Origin: Mangifera indica
Lineage: Eukaryota > Streptophyta > Magnoliopsida > Sapindales > Anacardiaceae
DNA length: 64,000 nucleotides
NCBI RefSeq assembly: GCF_011075055.1
Contig: NC_058140.1
Coordinates: 15,439,945-15,503,944, forward strand
Direction of reading: 5' to 3'
A model generated the notes under the pieces. It did no database searches. It saw only the letters and a list, made by a program, of their open reading frames with translations, and was not told the DNA's origin. Position 1 is the stretch's first letter, and every line of letters starts with the position of its first letter. Below, one piece after another: positions 13,801 to 24,017 of the stretch. The translations under genes were made by a program, and so were the position numbers.

Positions 13801-14799
13801 TTTGTGTTGTCATAATCCTTATTGTTATGTTTTTTAATATTTGGATTCGCCTTTATTAAAATTAAACCAATCAGGTATTGGGCTGGAAATATCATAGAAC
13901 AAAATTTTGATTTCTATCGTGTAATTGTTTGCATGCTTACAGTTGTCAGTTGGTGAATCTGCATCATTGTCTTTTTGTTAATCATTTGTATTGAAACACT
14001 TTTCTCTCTATGTCAGGTGAGGGATGAGATAGAGCATTTACTAGATGACAATGAAGATATGGCACAATTATATTTAACAAGGAAGCACGTCCAGAATCAG
14101 CAAGCTGAGGCCTTGCTAGTAGCTGCAGCTTCAAATAGTATTGTTGCTAGAGCACCTCATCATTATCGACTTAGCTCTAGCAAGAGTGGAAGTTTGGTGA
14201 CAAGTACCTTTATGGATGATAATGATGTCAAAGATTTGGAGATGTTGCTTGAAGCTTACTTTATGCAGCTAGATGCAACACGCAACAGGATACTTTCTGT
14301 GAGTAATTTCCTCTTAATTGTTACAGGAATATCTGTCACCCTCTTTCATAAACTAGAATTCAAGATTTTTAGTTCGAGGATTATTTAGGTAGTTGATATC
14401 GGATTTGTGGAATCATTTGTGGTTGATATGAGGTAGCACCTAAATGCAATCTAATTTTTTTGGTAGCTTGACAAAAGTTAACTTCATTATTTTTTTTTTT
14501 TCTTAAATTCAATTTTGCAGGTCCGTGAATATATCGATGACACGGAAGACTATGTGAATATCCAACTTGACAACCAGCGTAACAAACTCATCCAGTTCCA
14601 ATAGATATTGGCCATTGCATCATTAACTATAGGTTTTAACACCTTGATAACTGGGATATTTGGGATGAACATCCCTTTTCCATTGTATAAAATTGATGGC
14701 ATATTTGGAATCTTTGTTGGAAGCACAACTGCTGCTGCTGTTCTGCTTTTCATACTCCTGCTAGGATATGCCGGATGGAGGAAGCTGCTTGGTACATAA
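10884..14799 (+). pseudogene. MRS2: MRS2/MGT-type Mg2+ transporter with in-frame stop
   Basis: CorA-MRS2-ALR1 family magnesium channel, closest by memory to the Arabidopsis MRS2-3/MGT4 type. Four exons keep frame: 10884-11121, 12281-12708, 14017-14298, 14521-14799. Family blocks are clear: IPARDLRILGPVFSHSSNI, AIVTLQEVLLLDPL, LPFEFQVLEIALEVVC, the long helix [20 protein letters not shown], then [20 protein letters not shown], and after the break the pore signature FGMNIP and two membrane helices. The defect is codon 344, TAG at 14602-14604, just before transmembrane helix 1, where relatives have Leu or similar. Translation would stop at 343 aa, lacking GMN and both membrane segments; read through, the protein is 408 aa. 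Splice sites look intact. Several unusual substitutions (CTYLGLSVAYLERDS) suggest relaxed constraint. It may be a pseudogene, a sequencing error, or rescued by splicing at the AG of the TAG (84 nt skipped, frame kept). Confidence 0.88.
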
Positions 14800-17549
14800 A
14801 ATCCTCATAGCTACATTTTATATTCTCAAATTTACAAACTTTATTTTCTTATTTATGAATCGTTTATCTTTGAAAACACATACAATACTTGAGGGCCTAG
14901 TATCAAATAGCTTTTGTAAAAAACTGAATATACAGGTACAATACCTTTGTTTTATAGTTATACAATGTTAATGAGCATGGGGTTCTTTTGCATTGATGGT
15001 TGTCAACAGTGTAATTTGGATTTGTAGTGTCACCAGCTGTACAGAAAGAGTTGAATTGTCTGGATCCGTTGCTGGACTGATCCAAAAGATCGATTGCCTT
15101 ATGATGTAATGATTCAGATGGAGTAATATTATACAGAGAAGAATTGATGCAGGGAAAAAAAAAATGCATTTTGGACACCATTTCATACTGAACTGGCCTT
15201 TTATGACAAGTTTAGATTGAATTAGAGAGAAGATCCAACATTGTAAAACAGTCAAAATATTATTACTTGTATGGATGTAAATTACTTGCATAAAATTTTA
15301 AATGCTTATGGGAGAATTATTGTTATTTTATATGAATATAAAGTGTTTATTATGTAAGCATTAAAGAATTTTGTCAAGAAGGTAGGTGGCATGTTCCTTT
15401 TAGTGGCAGACACCAGATTTGTTTTTGACAGTCAAAAATATTTTGTTGCAGGGTCTAGTACAGTTTGGACATGACAAAACAAATCAGTTTGGCAAAAGAG
15501 GCTAAGTTTCATAATTTGAGCATTTCAGGTAAAGAACTTGCACATGTTAAACTAATTTCCCACTCAAATTTCAGTAGGATGAGGTGGTTTTTTATTGAAT
15601 AAATTAAAGGAACGGGAAATTATTCTAATAATTTATTTTTTATTTTAATATTATATCATAGATATTATTTGGTTTATTAATTTATTATTAAATTGATATA
15701 GTAAATAATATAAATAATTAAATAATTATATTATCAATGTAATTTTAATTTTGTTATAATTTTATTTTTATTTAAAAAATATAATTTAACAAGACACTTA
15801 ACTAAGATAATAAATTAATATTTTTTAATTACTATCAAACAAATATCATAATTATTAATACATATCAATCTAGCTAAACATAATATTAATTTATATTTAT
15901 TAATTTTCAAGATAATCTATTTTGTGATGATCTTCTAATTTTAATAATACAAGATTATCCGAATCAAATGCACCTTAAAATTCATTTGTAATTGACCAAT
16001 TAATCATAAAGTGTTATATTAGTATGTTTAACATGCATACGTCTTACTGTTAATAGGTTATCAGGAAGTTGCATTTTTTAAACATTTCAAAAATTGAAAT
16101 ACCTCGATTGGCACAAAATGTTATGAGGGCTTTTTAGAAAAATTTGGAAAAGTTTGGAATAGGTGAAAAAACACTTTTCTTTGTAAAAAATAATTTGAAA
16201 ACAATTAAAAATCGATTTCGATTTTGTGTTCAATTTCAAACCCTAACTCTTGGACTCTTTTCACATCTTCTCCTCTCTAATGTCTATTACAACATTTGTA
16301 ACTCTTCTTCTCTCTGGTGTGTCAAAACTTATATTCTTTTTAATGTCTTGAAACTCTTTTCTATCTCTAGTTTCTTGAACTATTACCAAAATCTTGAACA
16401 TTCAACTTCCTCATACTTGTGCATCGATGATGAAAACTTTTCTCCTCTTTGGCATCTCAAATTTTCAAAAAACCTACTATCTCATGCTCTCTGGTCCAAG
16501 TATCAATTACAACTTGTAACTCGTAACTCGTAGTATTAAATCTTGTCTTGTCACCTTTGTATATTTGATAACACTTAGCTCACATAAGGACATTATTCAA
16601 TTAACAGATTTTCCTACAAATCAGCGTTAATTTTAACTCGTAACGTATAATCACCAGTGGTTGAGTTCTTCGTTTTTGGTATATATGGAAAAAAAAATGG
16701 ATTTGGAGGCTAGGTATACAACATTTGCCACAGTTGCAGTCTTGTTATTCGTCATATTACATTACTTTGTTTCATTAATTGCCATAGTAGTGTTGTGTTG
16801 AAAGTTTTACTAACGACATAAAACTTCAAAATGATATCATGTCGTAAAATTCTAGTAGGTTTATTTTAATAAGAGTATAAATGTTATCTTAATCTGGAAA
16901 GAATTCTTCACTTTATAAATTGTAAAGTGAGAGTTGTCTAATTGCTAGTTGTTTATTGAAATGTTTATACTTTGGGTAAAACTTCAATAGATTACGGGCC
17001 ACTTACACTTCCAAGATTGAAAGGTTTTTTCACTGTATAATTTTGTTAATGTTTTTTGATTGAACATTTATAATTAAACAAAGTGTTTACAATCAAGTTT
17101 AGCCAAGTTTGATAAAAGATCCGCAAATCTTTTCCCTCATTCTACCACCTAATAAACAAAATTCAACTTGACATTATTTATATGATAAAACTCCTACCAC
17201 TTTACTTGCCATTAACTCATTCCCAACTCATACTTAACCATTTCCAACCATTTCATAAAAACATCAATTTTTGGATTATCTCAAAATTACAGGTGAAGAG
17301 GTAGCAAAAAATATCATTTTAAGAAAATATTAGTAAAGTATAATTAAAATTTGAATATTACAGTATATTATTAAATGTTGTAATAAATTGAATGTCAGAA
17401 GAATCTTTGAAAATATTCCAAGGCATGGGCAGTATACATTATTAGTGAACGTTTTAATCTGGTCCTCTTGTTCTAAAATTTCAACTTTTAATGCAAAACT
17501 TGTAAAATAGTTATACAAGTAAAATTATGTATATAAATAATAAATATTT
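14800..17549. other. Gene-poor AT-rich intergenic DNA
   Basis: MRS2 3' flank followed by very AT-rich DNA; 15600-15960 is almost pure A/T with short inverted segments and resembles a decayed MITE, but I cannot define its ends. No gene, RNA gene or intact element is supported between the MRS2 end and the bZIP leader except the degenerate MITE at 17558. Confidence 0.4.
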
Positions 17550-17557
17550 ATTAGTGT

Positions 17558-17964
17558 TAAGATTAGATTTGAGCCGAATCAAACCAGAATAGGGTGAAAT
17601 TTGTTTTCAACTTTTTTTCAAGAGGGCTATGCTTAGGCTTGCTGAGCTTAAAGAATAACTTATTTTTGTTCAATTCGAGTTTGTGCAGACAAGTCGAATT
17701 TAGTTTGGGTTTGTTGAATTTGTTCGCTCAAATTTAATTCCCTTGTAGCTTGTGTGGTGTTGTTTAAAAAATATTTTAATATATTTAAGCTCCGGCTCGG
17801 GTTCGGGTTATTATATATCAAAATCAAGTTTGAACTCTAATCGATTTTCAAAAATATTTTAACTCAGATTTGGGTTCAAGTTCGTATATGTCAGACTTAG
17901 GTTTAGATTCATTCAAGCAAAATTCATGTTGAACTTGAACAAACTTGCTTCGAATACAATCCTA
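17558..17964. mobile_element. Degenerate hAT-type MITE (407 bp)
   Basis: The left end begins TAAGATTAGATTTGAGCC and the right end, read in reverse complement, begins TAGGATTGTATTCGAAGC; both are diverged versions of the ends of the element at 21060-21366. Flanking octamers ATTAGTGT (17550-17557) and ATTTGTGT (17965-17972) match at 7 of 8 bases, consistent with an 8-bp hAT target duplication. Internal sequence is rich in degenerate TTCGGG/TTCAAG motifs. It has no coding capacity. Confidence 0.6.
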
Positions 17965-18299
17965 ATTTGTGTGTTAAAATTGATGTACTATTATATGATA
18001 AAATGTTATTTTATCTATATTTAAAAAAAATTAATTTTATCCCTTGCCACTTGTCAACATCAGTTGGCTTAAAAGGGGTCAATATTAACATTAGAAAAAT
18101 CTTGGATTAAGGGGTTATATTTTAGAATATGAGGACTGATAAGAGTTTTTATCAATTATTCCTCAAGATCCAAGGAAAGTTCTCTACTAGGGGTGAAAAT
18201 AAAAAAAACCAGAAAAACAAAACAAAAAAGGGATTTCAGTTTTTAGTTTTTTTAGTAGTTTTCAATCAATCAAAGCCTTGAAGCCCTTAGCAACTACAG

Positions 18300-19215
18300 C
18301 TTCGAGACAATAACGAGAGGCGAGCAATAGAGAGAGAAAACACAGACTACCAATACGCGCACAAAATAAAAAAAAGGGCACAAAATTCTTTTCTTTCTTC
18401 TTGAATCCAAAAGAACCCTAAGATAGAGAAATCGGTAGTTCAATTTCGCATTGCATTTCGAGATCTCGATTCTTCAGACCGTGTCAGGTATGCACTTTTC
18501 GTTTTCTTGTATTTTTTTCTGTTTAGTTTTGTGAAAATGGGAGCGTTTTGCTTGTGTTTTTTTTTATCTGTTTGTTGCATGTGGAGTGGTTCAGTCTTCG
18601 TTTTTGTTATAATTTGTTTGATGCGGATTCGATTCTGGCTTTGTTGCGCTCTATTGTACTGTACATTGTCTCATTTTGTTTCGTTTAATTTGTTATTTTG
18701 TTTTCTAGGGCTTGTTCTTGCTGTTTGTTTGTATTTGAAGGATTTTTATTGGATTTTTTTGTTTGGTTGCTGAGAAAATGTAAGAGAGGAAAATTTGAAT
18801 CTTTGAATCGTATGTTCTCTTAAACTGAGCGGGTAAATGAGATATACTAGAGGAATCAATGGTTTCGGTTTTTGTTTTATGATCTAATTTCATTCATTGA
18901 ATAAGGATTTTATTTGTTTAGTTTTGAGTATTATTTGTTATGTGTTTTAGAGGTGTTTTACTGTTGAAGGCTGAATGGGAAGGTGCCATGTTTGTTATGG
19001 GCTCCATTCGTTTGGGTTAATAGGTTTGAAGTAGTGGGTCCTGCTCAATATCACGTGAGTATAGGTGATTTGGATAGGGTGATTTGAGATGGAATGGACT
19101 GAAGCACAATTTAATGAATTTCTGCTTGTTTCCGTGTCTGTTGAGTGAGGTTGTTGATTGTTATGTTATTGGTATTAAACATTTCTTCCTGCCAGGGATT
19201 GGTTGTGCATTGGCT
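18300..19215 (+). promoter_or_regulatory. Leader region of the bZIP-like gene
   Basis: A pyrimidine/AG-rich leader with exon-like sequence to 18487, followed by G/GTATGC and an intron that ends at GCCAG (19191-19195). A 20-base second leader exon then leads into the ATG at 19216. An upstream in-frame ATG at 19084 would fall inside this intron and is not preferred. Downstream 18488-19190 holds only intron sequence. Confidence 0.5.
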
Positions 19216-22200
19216 ATGGCAAATTCTAAGGGTTCATCAAACTTCAGAAATTCTTTGTACTCTGGAAAGCATGCTTTACTGCCTCCTAAAATTCCATTTC
19301 CTAGTGTTTCTCCGGCATATGTTGATTATGCATCCAGTAGTGTAATTGGACCAAAAGCGATTCAAAAGCCTAAAGAGGGTAATGTACACCACCAGCGAAC
19401 ATCTTCTGAGAGTTTCCTATTGGAGGAGCAACCTTCTTGGCTTGATGATCTCCTTAATGAGCCAGATACACCGGTGCGCAGAGGAAGTCATCGACGATCA
19501 TCAAGTGACTCTTTTGCATATATAGATGTAATAAATGCTTCTAAGATGGATTATGCAGCTCAGGATGAGTACAGATATAAACATTTGATCTCTGTTCCTT
19601 CTTGGGGATCTAAGGATTTGGATTATCACAAGGATTCTAGGCATGCCCATTTCTATAGTGAAGCAAGCTTGGCGAAGCCAAAGAACAGAGCATGGGAATC
19701 ACCAGTGAATACCGTGCCTCATCCAAGTAGCCTTCCTTCTGCCAGGGAGAGTGTTCTGCAGGGCTCAGGAGCATCAGGTGAAACACATGAAGCAGATGGT
19801 GTTACATCTACAGCAAATGAAAAGCTGGAGGCAGCAGAAGTTGGTCCTCATGATCCAAAATCATCCGAGAAAAAGGATAATTCCCATACTAAGCCATCTG
19901 AATCTGACATGAAACGTGCCAAGCAGTATGTACTCCTTTTACAATCTAGAATTTTTTTTTTTTTTTTAAGATTCAACATTTTGATGGTAACTCTACTGGT
20001 GATCTGAAAGAACTTTAGCTTCTCTTTTATTCTGCTGTTGACTTGTTGCATACATTTTGTCTTAAAATTTCATGGTTATCTATAGGATGGTTGATGAATG
20101 GTTTTATAAGTGAATGTTATGCATCGAGGAACATTAAACTATTTGTAACGAATAGGAATGCTTTGATGGCTTGGGACTTATATAGAAAAAGCTTTATGAG
20201 TCATCTTCCAATTTGTAAGGATATCTGAATCTTGGTGAAATCTTCTGGAAATTTTGCCAATTTCTGGATATTCTTATGCATTGACCCAAATGTGGGATTC
20301 TGTTCTTATGAATTTCTCTTCTTACTTCAAGATGGGAACAATAATTTGTTTGGTGGATTGAGAACGAAATCAAGTATGACAGTTTAAGAACAAAGATATA
20401 AAATAATTTTTCTAGTCTTTTCTCAACTCAATTTTGGGACAAGATATTACCTTCTCAATTCTAGGGCAAGATATAGTCTTTTTTTTTTTAAATAATTCAA
20501 AATCAAGGTTTCACAAGTGTGGCAGAGGCTCGAACCTAGATCTTCTCCTTGAAAGTTCTAATCCTCTACTAGTTTTGTTGGCCCTTGATATTTGGCAAGA
20601 TATAGTCACCACAAGAGGACATCATTTGAAAGTAACTCTTTCCTGTTCACCATAATTTTCTCTAGGAGAAATGGGTGGGAGGTTCTAGTAAAAGCTGTCC
20701 TTTGAACTGAAACCAAGATTTATAACTTGTAAAAGTTTATAAAACGTAAAATTTCATATGCTCAATCTTATTTTTCATCATTTAGTTCATATTCATACAC
20801 TCTCTCTACTTGTTGATTACGTGCACCCTTGGAAGCATATATGTATATGTGTGTGTGTATTTAATATACTATAATTCTCTAGTCAGGACTGTCCTGATAT
20901 AATTATATTAAATGCTTAATTGTTGTTGGATCCTCACATGCAATATTTCAGTCCAATGAGTGAATCCAGTGGCACTCAAGCGTAGTCTGGATATCATTAT
21001 ATCAAGACTGTCTTGACTAGAGTATCTTTGTGTGTGTGTGTGTATGTATGTATTATTGATAGGGCTGGATTCGAGCCGAGCCGAGCTCGGCTCGCAGCCA
21101 GCTCGGGCTCGGCTCGGCTTTTTAATGGCCGGCTCGAGTTCGGCTCGAGCTCGACTCGAGCCGAATTCGGCTTGGCTCGGGTTCGGCTCGTTTTCAGTTC
21201 GGCTCGGTAACGGCTCGGCTCGGCTCGTTTTTTATATCAAAACGACGCCGTTTTGTATATATATATGGATCAAAACGACGCCGTTTTGTATAAAAAAAAT
21301 TTTAAAAAAATATACCGAGCCGAGCCGAGCTCGAGCTCGAGCTGGCTCGGCTCGAATCCAGCCCTAATTATTGAGCTTTTTGTTTTGCTAGTAGTTGGTC
21401 TAATTAGTTTTAGGGCTTATCTCTTAATGAGGTTTACACTGTAATTTTTAATAAATTTGAATTCTTTATAATGCAGGCAATTTGCCCAACGTTCAAGGGT
21501 CCGGAAACTTCAATACATAGCTGAGCTGGAAAGGAATGTGCAAGCTTTACAGGTGAGCATTGCCATAGTGTTTACACTGAAATCGTTTGTAGTTAAAAGG
21601 GTGAAGTAATATATGCTTTACTAAAAATTTCTGATTTGAGAATTGCATCTCACTCCTCAGGCAGAAGGGACTGAATTTTCTGCTGAGCTTGAATTTCGTA
21701 ACCAGCAGAACCTTATTCTGAGCATGGAGAACAAAGCTCTGAAGCAACGTTTAGACAATTTAGCTCAGGAGCAGCTTATAAAATGCTGTAAGTTTCTAAA
21801 ATTGGGATTACATTCTTGGTAAACCATCCTTTTATCTGCTTTATATGTTGAGTGGAAGCTTGATCTGTCATACTTTTAATTAGTGGTTCACCCAGATAGG
21901 TTTGATTAGGTTAGGAATATCTTGTCATATAGTTAGTTATGTAGAGGTCAGTGTGGAGAAAGAATGATCAGTGGAAATCATGATGGATTATGTGTATTGT
22001 AAACTTCCTATGATAAATAAATGCTGCATGGGGATAATTATTGGACTGCTAGATAGATCTCAATTGGAAACTATGTTGAATTGACTTGGAAGAAGTGAGA
22101 AAAATATCAAGCACTTATATCCCAGTTCTTATCATAAGTATTATAGGGCCTTGTACCTAATGAGTGGCTAGATCATGGAGTTTTCTCACTTTACTTAGAA

Positions 22201-22769
22201 AACACTCTAAGGTCTTTTATATTATGTAATGGTAAGAGATGTGGATGTTGTTAAACTATATGAGTTCCAAGTCCTTGTTTTGCTGAGAAAAATCTAACTA
22301 GTTAAGATGGCTGGGACTTTGAGGTATTTCCTTGTATGAACTGAAGAAATTTAAAGAGTGTTTTTATGAAAAAAATTCAAATTTTGCACCTCAGGGAGTG
22401 CTTCATTGTGCTTGAAGATTTTTCTGTGAGTTCTTTTTTGTATGGAAAATAAAGTTCTGATAGCTATCTATGTTCTAGAATTTAATGTCATTTATCTCGC
22501 TCCACTGTCACATGTTCTGTGGAGTTGGCTGGAGAAATATAATTAAATATCATGCTACTTTGTTGGCTGTAAAATCACAAGGGAGTTTGGTTTAATCAAC
22601 CATGCTTGTTTCATGAATTGGTGAAAGTTATCGTGGACTTAGGGTGCTAATTTTCAAATGGTTGCTTTGTTTCAATTCTGGAAGCAAATCTATTGTACTC
22701 TGTATCATTCAGTGATATGCTATTACCAACAGAGAGGATATTGTGATAGTTTTCATTCACAAACACTAT

Positions 22770-22809
<40 letters not shown>

Positions 22810-23264
22810 GTTCATTGCCATAAGCATGACATTTAGAGAAGCATATAAAAAGTTAACAATGTGGGCTTATTACGATAATTGAACATGTAAGCAATAAACG
22901 AAAACTTCATTTTATCAACTGCTATGTGAATCTTCTCCTAATAATGCTCCTGTGCATCTGGTTAGAAATACACACTCACATTAAAATTAGTTTTTGTGAA
23001 TATTTTTGCTTGAAATATTACTTGTAAGAAGGTCAACTCATGTGAGGACTGTGTCCAGTGGAGCAGGAGGTATTGGAGAGGGAGATTGGAAGGCTGCGAG
23101 CCTTGTACCAGCAGCAGCAACATCAGCAACAGCAACAACCACCATCTTCAAGTCATCAACGCACTAGCAGCCGAGACCTTGATTCCCAGCTTGCAAACCT
23201 ATCCTTGAAACACAAGGATGCAAATACTGGCCACGACTCTGTGACTGGTCCACTTCACATTTAA
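19216..23264 (+). CDS. bZIP-like protein of the At4g06598 type
   Basis: Probable nuclear regulator, 372 aa, coded by exons 19216-19925, 21477-21552, 21661-21787 and 23059-23264. The N-terminal half has the conserved block [20 protein letters not shown], then [20 protein letters not shown] and [17 protein letters not shown] (Ser-rich, likely phosphorylated). The basic region is [19 protein letters not shown], followed by a leucine zipper ([11 protein letters not shown] to [14 protein letters not shown]) and a Gln-rich tail after [12 protein letters not shown]. By aligning AQRSRVRK with canonical bZIPs, the invariant DNA-contacting Asn is Lys at residue 236. This matches my memory of the At4g06598/At1g58110 group, so it is probably a family trait. 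Intron 1 (about 1.55 kb) carries two MITEs. A Tyr usually preceding LEQE is Cys here. DNA binding may depend on a partner; that is inference. Confidence 0.9.
20877..21022. mobile_element. 146-bp foldback element (MITE-like)
   Basis: Ends are inverted repeats: CTCTAGTCAGGACTGTC at the left and, in reverse complement, CTCTAGTCAAGACAGTC at the right, continuing into GATATAAT on both sides (about 30 bp with few mismatches). Each arm also contains its own small hairpin (TCAGGACTGTCCTGA and TCAAGACTGTCTTGA). No clear target duplication, so the superfamily is unassigned. It sits in bZIP intron 1, 37 bp before the next MITE. Confidence 0.6.
21060..21366. mobile_element. hAT-type MITE with GAGCCG-rich termini (307 bp)
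   Basis: Perfect terminal inverted repeat TAGGGCTGGATTCGAGCC...CTA with a perfect 8-bp target duplication ATTATTGA (21052-21059 and 21367-21374), the hAT signature. The arms are made of reiterated GGCTC/GAGCC units and pair over most of the element. The centre holds two copies of the palindrome AAAACGACGCCGTTTT separated by a TA run. It lies in bZIP intron 1, about 110 bp before the basic-region exon. It has no transposase, so it is non-autonomous. Confidence 0.9.
22775..22806. repeat. (AT)16 microsatellite
   Basis: Uninterrupted AT run in the last intron of the bZIP-like gene. Confidence 0.85.
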
Positions 23265-24017
23265 CTGCACGATATAGCTATTGTGTTGTGCCACTACTTT
23301 CCACTATTGGCCCTGCCAACATTGACATCATAAAAACCGAGCTCATCCAAGTCTTGGTGCTCCCCTCACTGGCTGATTTGCCCATGTTAGTTTTTCCGCT
23401 GTTTCATTCCCTTTGTTTTTTGGTTTTTTTTTTTTTTGACCTTTTGAAAAATTATTATTTTCTTGTGCACCTGGTAGTCATTGCCCGAAATTTGCACTTC
23501 GAGCGCATGAATGACTCGCCCGAGGTGGTAACTTAAACCAGGTTCCATGTCTTGCCCTATCATGTATGCTCTAATTGTTAGAAAAAGGTTGTATGCTTTG
23601 CAGTTCTCTTCCATTTATATGTCCATCCTGTGGGTTCCATTCAACCGCACAACATGGTGATTAGGTTATTTTCAATGTCTAAGAAAATCGCTTCCAGTAT
23701 CATGTATCAGATGAAACACATTTTTCTTTCATGAGTTGTTTAATAGTTTATAATTTTGAGATTCATTTGGTTACAGTATAGTACTTATAACATTTAAAGT
23801 TACAAGTTATCTCATCTTTTAGATCAAGACTACAAGTTTTCTGATTAACAATTTAAACGAGTAAAACGACACTGTATCCTTCCTATGCAGCAATGGTAAC
23901 TTAGACAAATGAGTCTAATAAATTATGCATGCTGGTTAAAGAAGGTGGTAACTTGCTCGTTTCTAATTAAACAACATCATTGATAATCCTACACAAGTAT
24001 AAGGAATGATTGGTTAC
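23265..24017. other. bZIP 3' flank and left duplication boundary
   Basis: Probable 3' UTR of the bZIP-like gene to about 23500, then the left end of duplication unit 1 and the 3' flank of the minus-strand COBRA-like gene. No separate gene is seen. Confidence 0.45.

Noticed and set aside
16144..16533. 129-codon hydrophobic frame in AT-rich DNA
   Set aside because: Biased composition, no motif, no promoter or splice signals; probably chance.
21013..21367. Open frames rich in Ser/Arg/Ala through the GAGCCG repeat
   Set aside because: They are produced by the reiterated arms of a MITE, not protein genes.
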